Program-made: the position numbers and the translations under genes
Part shown: in pieces, positions 1-12,300 of the stretch
How the letters are laid out: each line of letters begins with the position of its first letter
Numbering within the stretch: position 1 is the stretch's first letter
The notes under the pieces: model-generated
Databases searched by the model: none
What the model was told of the DNA's origin: nothing
What the model saw: only the letters and a program-made list of their open reading frames with translations
Assembly (NCBI GenBank): GCA_947247005.1
Contig: OX365955.1
Span: 42,325,822-42,389,821 of the forward strand
DNA from: Spisula solida
Taxonomy: Eukaryota > Mollusca > Bivalvia > Venerida > Mactridae
Reading direction: 5' to 3'
DNA length: 64,000 nucleotides

Positions 1-72
1 AAACATGAAAGTTAGTATTCGCGACAGTAAATTTGTTTACAGTAATTAAAATTAGATTAAACAAGCACTCAC

Positions 73-335
73 CTTTCACCACAATCAAACAACATGTCCA
101 CTCTAGAAATCTCATGTTCACCAGTCAGTACATCAAATTCTACCTCTGTACATGTGACACCATAAGAGTTGTACTGGTAGAAACCGTCGGTGTGAGGCTT
201 GAACCAGCTGTGTGTAGCCAGGTCCACACCGTCTGCAAAACATTGATTCACCACCTCTAACCATGTCGGGTCATCCAGCTTACTCCTAACAGGTGCCATC
301 CTGTCGTTCAGTATTTTACACGCATTCATGATAGA
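73..335 (-). CDS. AOX: AOX exon 27 (molybdenum domain, late part)
   Basis: Residues 1096-1182 plus two bases. Starts [13 protein letters not shown] after a TTTCAG acceptor and ends at an AAAG|GTGAG donor. It contains [19 protein letters not shown], matching the family segment [20 protein letters not shown]. The following exon(s) lie left of the window. Confidence 0.88.
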
Positions 336-3300
336 CTGAAATAAGGGAATAGCTCCATAAATCAATAATAGAATATGAAAAAACCAGTCTTTATATATTA
401 TTGCAATACATTAAGTTAAACCAGAGTTATTGAACATTTAATTTAGTAAAAAATGTGTACTTTCCATGTTTCATTTGTTATAGCAACCACACTATTTGTC
501 AATTAGAAACAATAAAACAATGTGTATAGTTCTTTATCCATATACCATAAATCATAAACATATATTTGATAATTTATACCAAAAGATTATATTAAGTCGG
601 ACAGGGAAGGCAGCATTCAACTTAACCAGTCAAGCAAAGAAAACATACAAATATACAAGGCACAATCCCAACACACAACAAAATGAGAAAATGATAAAAA
701 GTCATGAGTTATTCCAAAATCTAGTTAAAGTGAGATGTTATTGGCCCCTACCCACATACCAAGTTTCAAATACCTAGCTTTGGAACTTTTTTAGTTATGG
801 CGGGATCTAGATTTCTTGATGGATGGACAGACTAACAAACAAATCAACTGACTGACTGACTGATGGAGAGAAAATCTGTACGTCATTTTCAGTTGAAAAC
901 CAGTAGGGGACGATCTAGACTTAGGGGGTAGGATAAGTGTAGGATAAGTGTAGGATTAGACTAGCAGAACTGAATGCGTTTCTCAATTATATTTAAAAAT
1001 GCTTATTTCAAAGATATTCTTTGCTAAAATCTTTATTTTTGTTTGCGTTTTCTGAAAGTTTGAACTTGTTGGGCAATGAATTCAACAAGCAAAAATTCCA
1101 AAATCTCGAAACATGTTTGTTCCTTATAATACCACACTACTATATTCTAGTATAAGAATAATGTACCCTACCTTACAGACAAGTTCACTGGTGACACTAG
1201 AACCGGTGAAACAACTCCCTGCAGCTGTTAGTGTATTGGTAGGTTTTATCTTCACCATATCTACCGGGATACCGAACTCATAGGCACACACCTGTACAGC
1301 CTGAATCATATACAGGGTGTTCTCAAAATTTGTTCTCAAAATTTGAATTCATACATTTTGTACTAAATTTACCTAAGCTATGTATGCACTGTACAATTTT
1401 AACTTATTATTCTAATAGCTCCATTTAATGCCAGAAAAATAATAACAATGGTAGAACCATCGGGAATTCAAACTGAACATTCTCCATTCTTCTTTCGTCA
1501 GAATAAAAAACTATGGAAAAATTAAACATTGAGAACAAACTTTTTTAACACCCTGTACAACATGTTAATCATGCAATAGTACCATTATAACGTCTTGGAC
1601 ATTCAGGAATAATCTGGAATGTATTTGACTCTGTTGAAAAGGTATGTTTATATGCTGCAATACATAGCTCAGTAATTCATACTACAGTCTAACTTGTATT
1701 AAGCGACCACCCTGGGGAAGGTCTGAAAACAGTCACTTAACGGAATGGTCGTTTAACACAAATGTAAGAAACTTTGAGTGTAATTAATGAATTTCAGATT
1801 TTAGGCTGACTGAATACTATTCAACTTCAACTGATAAACATTAGTGTGTAAATAAGTTTTATGATGATTCTTGCTTGTATGCATCGTCTTCATAAGCATT
1901 TCAATTTATCGATTAAATAAACTTACTGATATATTACACAATGCAATAAATGTAAGTCAGTTTTGCTTGCACTCGACGAAAAACACCGGAACAGACCGGG
2001 TCTATCTAAATGGATGGTGACAACAAGCTGATTGCAGCAAAAGATACAACAATAAATCCGTAATAATGTGTGAAATCGGATTAAAATCATCTGAATGACA
2101 TGCCCTACGGACACAATTGTAATTATCAATGCTGTTAATTGGGGCCCAGTTAAAGAAAAAGACAAACTCTGAAGTGTGAACAAACAATGATTTATGACGT
2201 AGTATCATGTAATTAACAACCTGTCACTACAGATGACCAGTGATTTACAAATTTTGGTTGCTTAATGCAATTTTACCAATCAATTATAGTGCTTAAACAG
2301 TGGTCGCTGGTCGCGTAAGACAAAAGTCGCTTAATGCAATAGACAAATAGAGCAAATATGGTCGGGAGGAATTGAAACCGGTCATTTAGGACAAAGGTCG
2401 CTTAATATGCGTGGTCGCTAGTACAAGTTAGACTGTATATAATAACAGGCCAGAGGTATTTAATATTGGTCTTAATTTATTGGAGAATAAGGATAGCCAA
2501 TCATGTCACCTGTTACTGACCAAGAGTTTAATGTGATCTGATTGGTTGTCCTTATTCTTAAGTCAGGTAAGAAAGCAGTAGTGGACGCCCTATGCTCCAA
2601 TGGGAGTGAAGAGGACTAAATAAGTATTGTTTACCTTTGTATTGATACCTTGACCGACTTCAATGCCACCATGTGACAGTGCTACAGTACCATCCTGGGA
2701 ATATATCGCTATATTTACACCATAATTCTGTATGTTCCACGGTACACCATACTTTAATGGTACTACTGATAAGCCTTTCTTCTTCCATCTGTTTGCCTGT
2801 ATAAGACAGTATAAAATATGGCATAGAAAAATGTCCACTTAAACACTGTTACACCACGGTAGCAGAGTCCGGAGAATTTGACATGACTCTCGACCTACTA
2901 TTAGCATAATTTAACAGCTGATATATTGTCTATATTTATAATCCTGATTGTATGTTTTCTTAAGTGGAAAATATCATGAAGATGCTCTATGTGTAATACT
3001 AGAACAATTCTAAAAGACAGATATTGCATGATTCGTTCGTGGAAATTTATATATTCAACGCAAGAACCTTCTAATATATTCATGCTTAAAGGTCAGGATC
3101 AGGTCAAATTCACTGTGCTCTAACCTCGATACATCGTTCTCAGTTCCATCAGGAAATTGTACTGTTTTCATATGGCTATGACAGAACTGATAACCAATGT
3201 TACCGTACACAATGGACAAGAAACATGCATCCTCATACATCAAGTGGTTAATCAAGTTCCCAGACAATGATTCAGGTGAAGAATATGCCGGTGAACGAGA

Positions 3301-6300
3301 ATGGAAACAAATGTGCACATTTCAGGTTTTCAAATAAAATCTGTAACTCAGCTGAAAATTGGATCAAGTTAAATCGAACTCCCCTATATGCACACCCTGT
3401 GGATAGACATTCCTACAAAGTTTCATAAACAAAAGTAATACACTTTTGGATATACAGTATAAAACCTAGCTAAAATAGTTAAAATCATCATTATTTGGTC
3501 ACATGCGATGTCTTTTTGTCAATTGTACACAAAACATGTGTTTAATGTATTGTATTCTACATGTGCACATTACAGACAAGGTGTACAACGTGTGATGCTG
3601 AGTTTATCACTACATTGAAGGAAGCATGTTCAATATTAAGTAATAATCGTTAATTATCTTGTTTTCTGAGCAAGTGAATATTAGCATAAATTTTAAATTT
3701 TATCAAACATACTTCATTGAACTTTTCAATTTCTTCTTGTCGCTTAGCAACCTTTGCTTTCTGCTCCAGTTGATTCAGTAGATCAGAAATACTACAGTAG
3801 GTCAAGGTCATTCCACCTGGAGTCACCTGACCTTTCTGATATAAGTTATGTTGCTTGATGTCTTCTGGCAACTTGCCAAGTGTCTTTCCAATATGTTCAA
3901 TAATGGTTTCCATGACGAAGATTCCAGGAGTTGATGCTGAATAAAGAGTAATAAGGAAATTATACATAGATCTGGCCCCGATCTCCCAAAAGTTCTCAAT
4001 TTGAGTTAAATCTCATCTCAAATATTGTCATTTATCTTTGAAGTAATTTCCATGGAAGGCTGGACTCAAAATTGGCATCACAAAACAGACACATTATTCT
4101 TAGTTTATTACAGTAAAATGTCAAGATCTAAAATTCATACTCTGATTTGAGCAAAATCTCATTTTGAGTTGAGTTTTCTATTTGAGATGCTTCTGGAGAT
4201 TGGGGCCTGAGTGTGGCACGGTATAAGAGTGGGTAACATTCTCAACTTTATATCAAGAGGTCCCAGGTTCAAATCCCAGCCGGGGCACTCGTTCATTTCC
4301 GAATGGCTTTCAGTGGTTCCGGCCAAACTAGTTGAACTTGGCAACCCAGAGGAAGTCTCCCTTTTATCAGTGCTGCACACCGGACACATGAAAGAACTAG
4401 TCTAGAATATTCACAAAGGGATAAGAAGCGCACACAGGTTTCCATGCATCACAAAAAATTCCTGCTTTTCACTTAAAGCCAGAGGTCATTAGCCAATCAG
4501 GCAGGGAATAACCAATAATCATGCACTTCACTTACAACTGTCGCAAACAAACATACATAGATCTGATATTTATGATAAAGAAAATATTTGATCAACATTT
4601 TAATGATTATATTTTACATACCTGGTGCCCGGCAGTACGTGTTTGATGGAGTATTTGTTTGTACAGCAACGGGAACCATATGCCAATTAGGACAGTAATA
4701 AGCTGAAAATATACAACAAACTCAAACTGTTCATATCAATCACAGTGAAAACAACACAAAAGCATTAAATATAATAATGTTCATTTTGGTTAATTTTACA
4801 TGTTTGTGGTAAGTTTGAACCTTTGGGTTCATTTTCATATCTTCAGAATTTTTTTATATTTAGATAAATTTTATACATACATACATTTTATACTAATTTA
4901 GTTTAGGCGAATTGTGAAACAAGTTCGTACAACTTATATTAATCACTCTTGTCACCTCTTTCCTATATATTTACCGGTATCACCTAATGGTAAAAGAGAA
5001 GCCAGGTTCCTTTTCACTTTCATGCTGAGGATCTAACAAGGGAATTACTGGTACCATTTTTCTCCTCTTTGGAAAGACACAGACTGGGATCAGATTCAGG
5101 ACCCCCAGCACATGAAGCAGGACCCCCAGCACATGAAGCAGGACCCCCAGCACATGAAGCAGGACCCCCAGCACATGAAGCAGGACCCCCAGCACATGAA
5201 GCAGGACCCCCAGCACATGAAGCAGGATCCCCAGCACATGAAGCAGGACCCCCAGCACATGAAGCAGGACCCCCAGCACATGAAGCAGGACCCCCAGCAC
5301 ATGAAGCAGGACCCCCAGCACATGAAGCAGATGCTATACAACTCAGCTATAAAGGTGATGTAAGGTAGTAAGTAATGTGATAGTCAATTAAGTATTACTA
5401 ACTGAACTTGTATGAACTCACCATTATCTCCCATTTCTGTGATACCTCCTACAGTACAATCATTGACAGCGAAACCACAGTCACAATAATATGTCACCTT
5501 GATACCTTGTAGCTTACCATCGTCAGTCACACCAACCTGAATATAATAACATAGTATTATTTTTATACTCTTAGAGAATCAAGATGGGTTCGAAACGATG
5601 ATCCCTACCATGTCAGCACATATAGCACTAAAGTAACCAATCTACAAAGTAAAGAAGAGATGTTTGTAAAATATGTATGGCCCATGGCAGCCCAATAGTC
5701 AGAAATGGTAAAGGTCGCAGTGACCTTGACCTTTGACCTACTGACCTCAAAATCCATAGGAGTCATCTACTGTTGCTGACCAACCTTGTTTGAAGATCCT
5801 AGGTCAAAGCGTTCTTGAGTTTTTTAACAGAAACCATTTGAAAAGTCAGAAATGGTGAAGGCCACAGTTACCTTGACCTGTGACCTCAAAATCAATAGGG
5901 GTCATCTACTGTTGTTGACCAACCTCCATGTAAAGTTTGAAGATTGTAGGCCAAGGCGTTCTTGGGTAATTGATCAGAAACCATAATGAATAGTCAGAAA
6001 TGGTGAAGGTCACATTGATATTTTAAAACAGTCAGTCAAGGGACGCATTAAACATGGCTGCTTGAATCTGGTGACTTATATCTAATATAAACATGACTTA
6101 GCTTCATGAGTAGCTCTGACAGGTGGTTGTTTTGTTTAATTGTATAATATGTATAAAACTTACCTGATATTTAGCCAAGTAAGGAAATCTCTTGCCAACC
6201 ATTTCCATATTGGTGTGAAAATTCATGGCTAACCTCACAGGTCTGCAAGAAAAGGATGGAAGATATAAACACTGAACAAAACTTATACATGTATTCAGAC

Positions 6301-9300
6301 TACTGACACTTGATTCGCATGATGCTGAGCCTTTCTTGATGTTGACTTCCAAGTCATTTGTACTGCTCGGATAATGTTCAACAAGTCAGCTATGTGATTT
6401 TTAAGGATAGATTTAATCATAACCATACATATCGGTTTACACCATGAGTGGTTTTTATTAACAATTCCCTACGGAATGAAATCAGAGAATACATATTGGG
6501 ATAACACTTCCATGGGAATATGCAAAATGGTGAACAGTGTTATAATTAAAAAGACTTTCTGATAAACAAATAATAAATTTTATATCAACTAGCGATTAAA
6601 ATCTCATTTAAGTATAATTATAATCACATATGATTGCATGTTTGCTTAAATGCTTTAGTCATACTTTCCTCTAATTTGAATTATTAAAAAAAATCAAAAA
6701 TGTTTTTAAAAGCATTTTTGTCCTTAAATGCCCGGACGCCGGAGACAACAGGATATATCATTTTTAAAGTAAATGAAAAAGGTTTAAGTTGGCATGAAAA
6801 ATAAGATGATAATCTAGGCATTTATCTATACCGGCCTAAAGTCATATTTTCCTCTAATTTGAATTATTTAAAAAATCAAAAATGTTTTTTAAAAGCACTT
6901 TTGTCCTTAAATGCCTGGAGACAACAGGATATATCATTTTTAAAGTACATGAAAAAGATTAAGTTGGCATGAAAAATAAGATGATAATCTAGGCATTTAT
7001 CTATACCCGCCTAAACTGCAAAACTATTCAGACATATGATACATTCCACTTCAAACATACATATAGGACCCAATTATTAAATCATGTATTAAGATTATTG
7101 ATTTTCTATTCTCAATACATCTTCTGTGTATGGTATCAACAACTCTGTCTGCTCACTTATCAGAGCGTAAACAAGCTATTCATTTATACATAAGTCAACA
7201 TTAAGAATACTGCTTCAAACTGCTCTACAGTTGTACATTTCTTTTAAGTGTGAGGTATACCTAGATGACCATATGGAGTTAACTTCCATAAATATATCAA
7301 TATTTGTGACAGATTTTTAAAAAATACTTGTTTGATCAGATAGGAAATGTAAACATGTGTTTTATCTTTTGTAATAAAAGCAGAAAACATAAGGTAGATC
7401 ACAGTTAAAACATTTTGAGTGATTTATTGATCGGTATATTTGTGAACTGTATGGATTTGAATACAATGTACCGCCGGTATATCAATCAATGTAAGGTTGC
7501 ATGTTAAACACAAGTATCGCTAATGGACATGTCAGTTACCATAGATAGGTAATGGAATAATTAATTGAAAAACCGGAATGTTTCAATGTTTGATAATTGA
7601 TTCTTTTGTTCTGACAGACTTCACCTTTGATTCATCTCACAAATAAAGCTGTGTATAACAAAACATTGTTAGAAATAATTCATTCTGTATTTTGTCTATT
7701 CATGGGAAAATTGATTCGGACATAATTTGGATGAAGGAGATTTATAACAATAAAATCACAGAGAGACACTGTGGGAAGGAAACGTTTTATTAAAGGCAAC
7801 TACAGAGGTACAACTGCACATTGATATTCAACAATTTGTATTTATACTGTGGGAAGGAAATATTAACGTTTTATTAAAGGTAACTACAGCGGTATATTTT
7901 ACCGCATTGATATTCTAACATTTGTGTTCATACTGCAGTTTGTTACACTGCACATCTGGAGATCAAACTCCTCGGTCAGAATTTACACAGACTGAGACTT
8001 ACTGTCGAGACATTTTATATGTGACTTGTAAAACACAGGATTATTCAACAAATATTGAATCTGTGGATGTTACCGTCTAAAATACTAAGCAAGCTTTGAA
8101 AAAAGGGTGACACAGGAAGTCTGCTGGATATATTTCAAAGAAACTTCAGAAAGATGGCAACCGCACTCGATGCCACTACATGTCACCATGGTAACGTGAT
8201 TAATTATGTTTGTCGGTCACATGACAAAGTGGGATGTGAAGATTGCATGAAATCAGAGCACTGTAAGTGTGAGAATGTGAGTCATATACACAAGTTAACT
8301 GGTAACGTGGAAGGTGGTAGTGACTACCAACACTTCCAGGATCAGCTCAGCGATATCCGCTTCGTATCCAAGGAGATTAATGAGAATATAACCGAACATG
8401 AAACAATCGTGGAACAAGGTCTGAGTAAAGAGAAACTGGAAGTGGAAAGAATCAGATCCGATATGAACACAATATTTGATAGTATAATGGCAACTATAGA
8501 GGAGAGGGAGCAGGAAGCACTTGGCAAAGACATGGCAACCACAGAATCACTTTCTCATGATGCCGAAAATGCATTACTAGATTTAGAAAAAATTGAAAAT
8601 CAAGTTGAAAATATGAGACGGTCAAAAAAGATGAAAGAAATGTTTATAAAACTAAAGACAGTGAAGCCAGAGTTAAGTTGTATAGAGAAGAGGATGGATA
8701 AACTGTGTACAGAATCAAATCTATGTCACAACAGGGGAAGACTACTCCTGCCATCAATACAGGGAGAAGCTGAGGTACAGTTGATCAAACTTGAAGAAGC
8801 CTGTGTCGAGTTTAAACTGTCGGTGTCAAAGACTAACCCATACTAAGCCTGTGTCGAGTTTAAACTGTCGGTGTCAAAGACTAACCCATATTAGGCCTGG
8901 CTGTGTCGAGTTTAAACTGTCGGTGTCAAAGACTAACCCATACTAGGCATGTGTCGAGTTTAAACTGTCGGTGTCAAAGACTAACCCATACTAGGCCTGT
9001 GTCAAGTTCAAACTGTCAATGTCAAAGACTAACCCATACAAGGCATGTGTCGAGTTTAAACTGTCGGTGTCAAAGACTGACCCATACTAGGCATGTGCCG
9101 AGTTTAAACTGTCGGTGTCAAAGACTGACCCATACTAGGCATGTGTCGAGTTTAAACAGTCGGTGTCAAAGACTGACCCATACTAGGCATGTGTCGAGTT
9201 TAAACTGTCGGTGTCAAAGACTGACCCATACTAGGCCTGGCTGTGTCGAGTTCAAACTGTCAATGTCAAAGACTAACTCATACTAGACCTGTGTCGAGTT

Positions 9301-12300
9301 TAAACAGTCGGTGTCAAAGACTAACCCATACTAACCATGTGTCGAGTTTAAACTGTGGGTGCCAAATACTAACCCATACAAGGCCTGTGTCAAGTTACAA
9401 ATGTCGGTGTCAAAGACTAACCCATACTAGGCCTGGCTGTGTCGAGTTTAAACTGTCGGTGCCAAATACTAACCCATACTAGGCCTGTGTCAAGTTACAA
9501 ATGTCAGTGTCAAAGACTAACCCATACTAGGCATGTGTCGAGTTTAAACTGTCGGTGTCAAAGACTGACACATACTAGGCATGTGTCGAGTTTAAACTGT
9601 CAGTGTCAAAGACTGACCCATACTAGGCCTGTGTTGAGTTTAAACTGTCGGTGTCAAAAACAAATCCCTACTAAATGGCTGCTGATGGACAACTTTTGTA
9701 TTTACTCTTTACAAGACACCCTTATTTGCAGTATACTAATAACATACTTGTTTACTTGTATTTTAAAATGTTGGTGATATAGTCAAGGCCTGATATAGTC
9801 TGCCCAGGATAATGTGAAACATGCGGAAATTGGAGAAGTATTCATTGTGCCATAACTAGTTCATGATTTTTGAGTTTCAAATTACAACCAAATGTATTAA
9901 CTTTCATTACTTCATGAATTGTTTATCAGGTTTATGTTTGTTCACAATGTTATATACTGGTATTGGAATGTATGGTATCTACATAGTAAAGCCTGGGTAC
10001 TGTTTTGTCAAAGCACTTACGGAAATTGTAAATTTACGATCAAATTTAATTCTTCATAATTTGTTTACAATGATAAAGTGTGGTATACAAAGCTGCAATT
10101 ATAATAATGAGGCAGTATATGAACTTCTACAAACCATATCTGTCACCATTTTGCAGTTGTTAAAGAATCATAAAGAATTTAAATTTGAGCGTAACTCTGC
10201 GATTTTCGTAAGTGCTTTGATTAAACAGAACCCTGGTGTTCTCAGTAATGACATAATCCTGTCTACACAGAAACATTAACATTATACATGTATATATTGT
10301 GTATAGTGCAGAGAATTTGACACAATCCTGACCTTTATGCATGAATATATTATAAATCGATAACGCGGTATATATAAATTTCCTTGCGAGTATCGTGGGT
10401 CAGTGGTATACTTCGGGCTAAACCGTAACTTTTAACTTCTGTGGGTTGTTTTCATAACACAATTTGAACTATTCAAAGCACGACAGCCCCCCATAGGCGA
10501 GTGGTTAGCGAGCCATACTACAGTATAGAAGTTGTGGGTTCGAATCTCTGGTCAAGTAATTTGTATTTTTTTTTCAATTTAAAAAAACATGTGTGTATTG
10601 AATTTAAACAAGCTCGAGCATCATGATAATATTGCTTTACATGTACGGTGGTTGCATTGTGTATGTATAGGTTTTCACTTCGATTTGTATGAGTTTGAAA
10701 ATGTCGGACATACAGAACAGTCGATTTCTTGGTTCAAAATCAAAACAAATTAGATACCACATGTCGGAGCCTTTTTTGAAATGTGATGATAAACAGGGTA
10801 CATCCTATTTGTCCAGAAATGCAGATGTTGCTGGTATATACAAATTGTATATCAAACTATTTTGAAATAAAGATACTCGATAGAAAAGGTGAAAAGAAAA
10901 AAAGAAATCAAACAAATCAATTACAGTTCAATAACAAACACAAGTATACGACATGTTACCGATAAAACATTTATATTTTCTGTAAAACATGAAATAAAAA
11001 AATCCATCATAAGATGCTCGCAGGGGTTGAACCCTGTACGCCAAGATTAGTATGGTGAAACACCCGAGTGCGCTACCGACTGAGCCAAGTATCTACATAT
11101 ATTTCGACTTTATTGTATCGTAAGAAGTCAATTTAAATAATGTGGTATACACAAACAACCACGTGGATTTCCGTTATAATCAATACGATTACAGTCGAAG
11201 TTAAACTTAGATATTTAATCTACCGTGAAATTATGCTAATAGCGGGTTCGAGAGTCGTGTCAATATCTCTGCACTATAGTAAAGTTTAAGATATTGGATA
11301 ATTTTCATTTATGATTATTAGTTATCTTTGATAAGAATTGTTTTGTATGTCAATGATTTTACTGTTTAGTGCTTACGTGTATGTAAAACATAATCATTGC
11401 TCCACTGTATAACATATAATCTGCATGCCTGATGCATGCTCGTCTTTTATACGTTATCATTGCTCCGCCGTATGTTACCATTTCTCCCCTTGATGCCTGC
11501 TTGTCTTTATACTTAACCATTGCTACGCCTGACATTTGATTACGAGGGTCGTTCATTTAATACCCGGACGATCGATATTGATGGAAAACTAACCGACTGA
11601 TATTGATGAAAACTTACAGGAATACATTCACACAATTCCTTAATGCACATACGAAATTTCCTTTTGTTGCGACGAAGGGTTTACGAAATATTTGTGTTTT
11701 AATAAGTCCATGTAACGCGAGTCGGCCCAAGTCGACGTTAAAATATTGTGACGTTACGCCATTTTCGCTCCTAAAACGTGACATTTTTGCTCTATTTGAT
11801 CATAGTTTTTGCGTCATAAAGTCATGCGAGCACACATATTTACCATTTTAAGATGTTCGGTTGTGATTTTAGATGCTGTATCCATTTTAATTTCGCATGG
11901 TTCTGTAATTGCTATAGAAGTTATTATTCCAATAGTGTTTACCCCTCCAACAGGTGTTTAACCAACGACACTTTCCTGTTTCTGACGTTAGTTTGACCCA
12001 GGATCGGATCGTCGTGTGGCGATCCATATCATAATATATCTGTTTATGAGCAGAAATCCAACTATGAGAATATTCCCAAAAGTCTTCTCTAATAGATTCT
12101 TTAGTTTTACAGGTGTATGACTAATACTTTTACGAAATTGTATCATAATCGACTTTTCCCCCGAACAAATTCGATTTCATTGCGATATTAACGGAAACAC
12201 GCCCGTTGTCAATAAACAGCGCCTCAAGCACAGTAACAGTATAGAAATGTCATCAAACGTTGTATAACATAACTTAGATGTAGACATAACGTTATATGAT

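Noticed and set aside
4980..5368. Frames of 81-113 residues with LLHVLGV or PPAHEAG repeats
   Set aside because: Readings of the 21-bp minisatellite, which is a multiple of three and therefore open in most registers.
8903..9777. Three open frames with [15 protein letters not shown] repeats
   Set aside because: Out-of-register readings of the 48-bp array behind the TRIM-like gene, not separate genes.
11015..11092. Possible tRNA gene on the minus strand
   Set aside because: Box-like motifs are present but acceptor-stem pairing is poor and a sister inverted copy lies 500 bases away.
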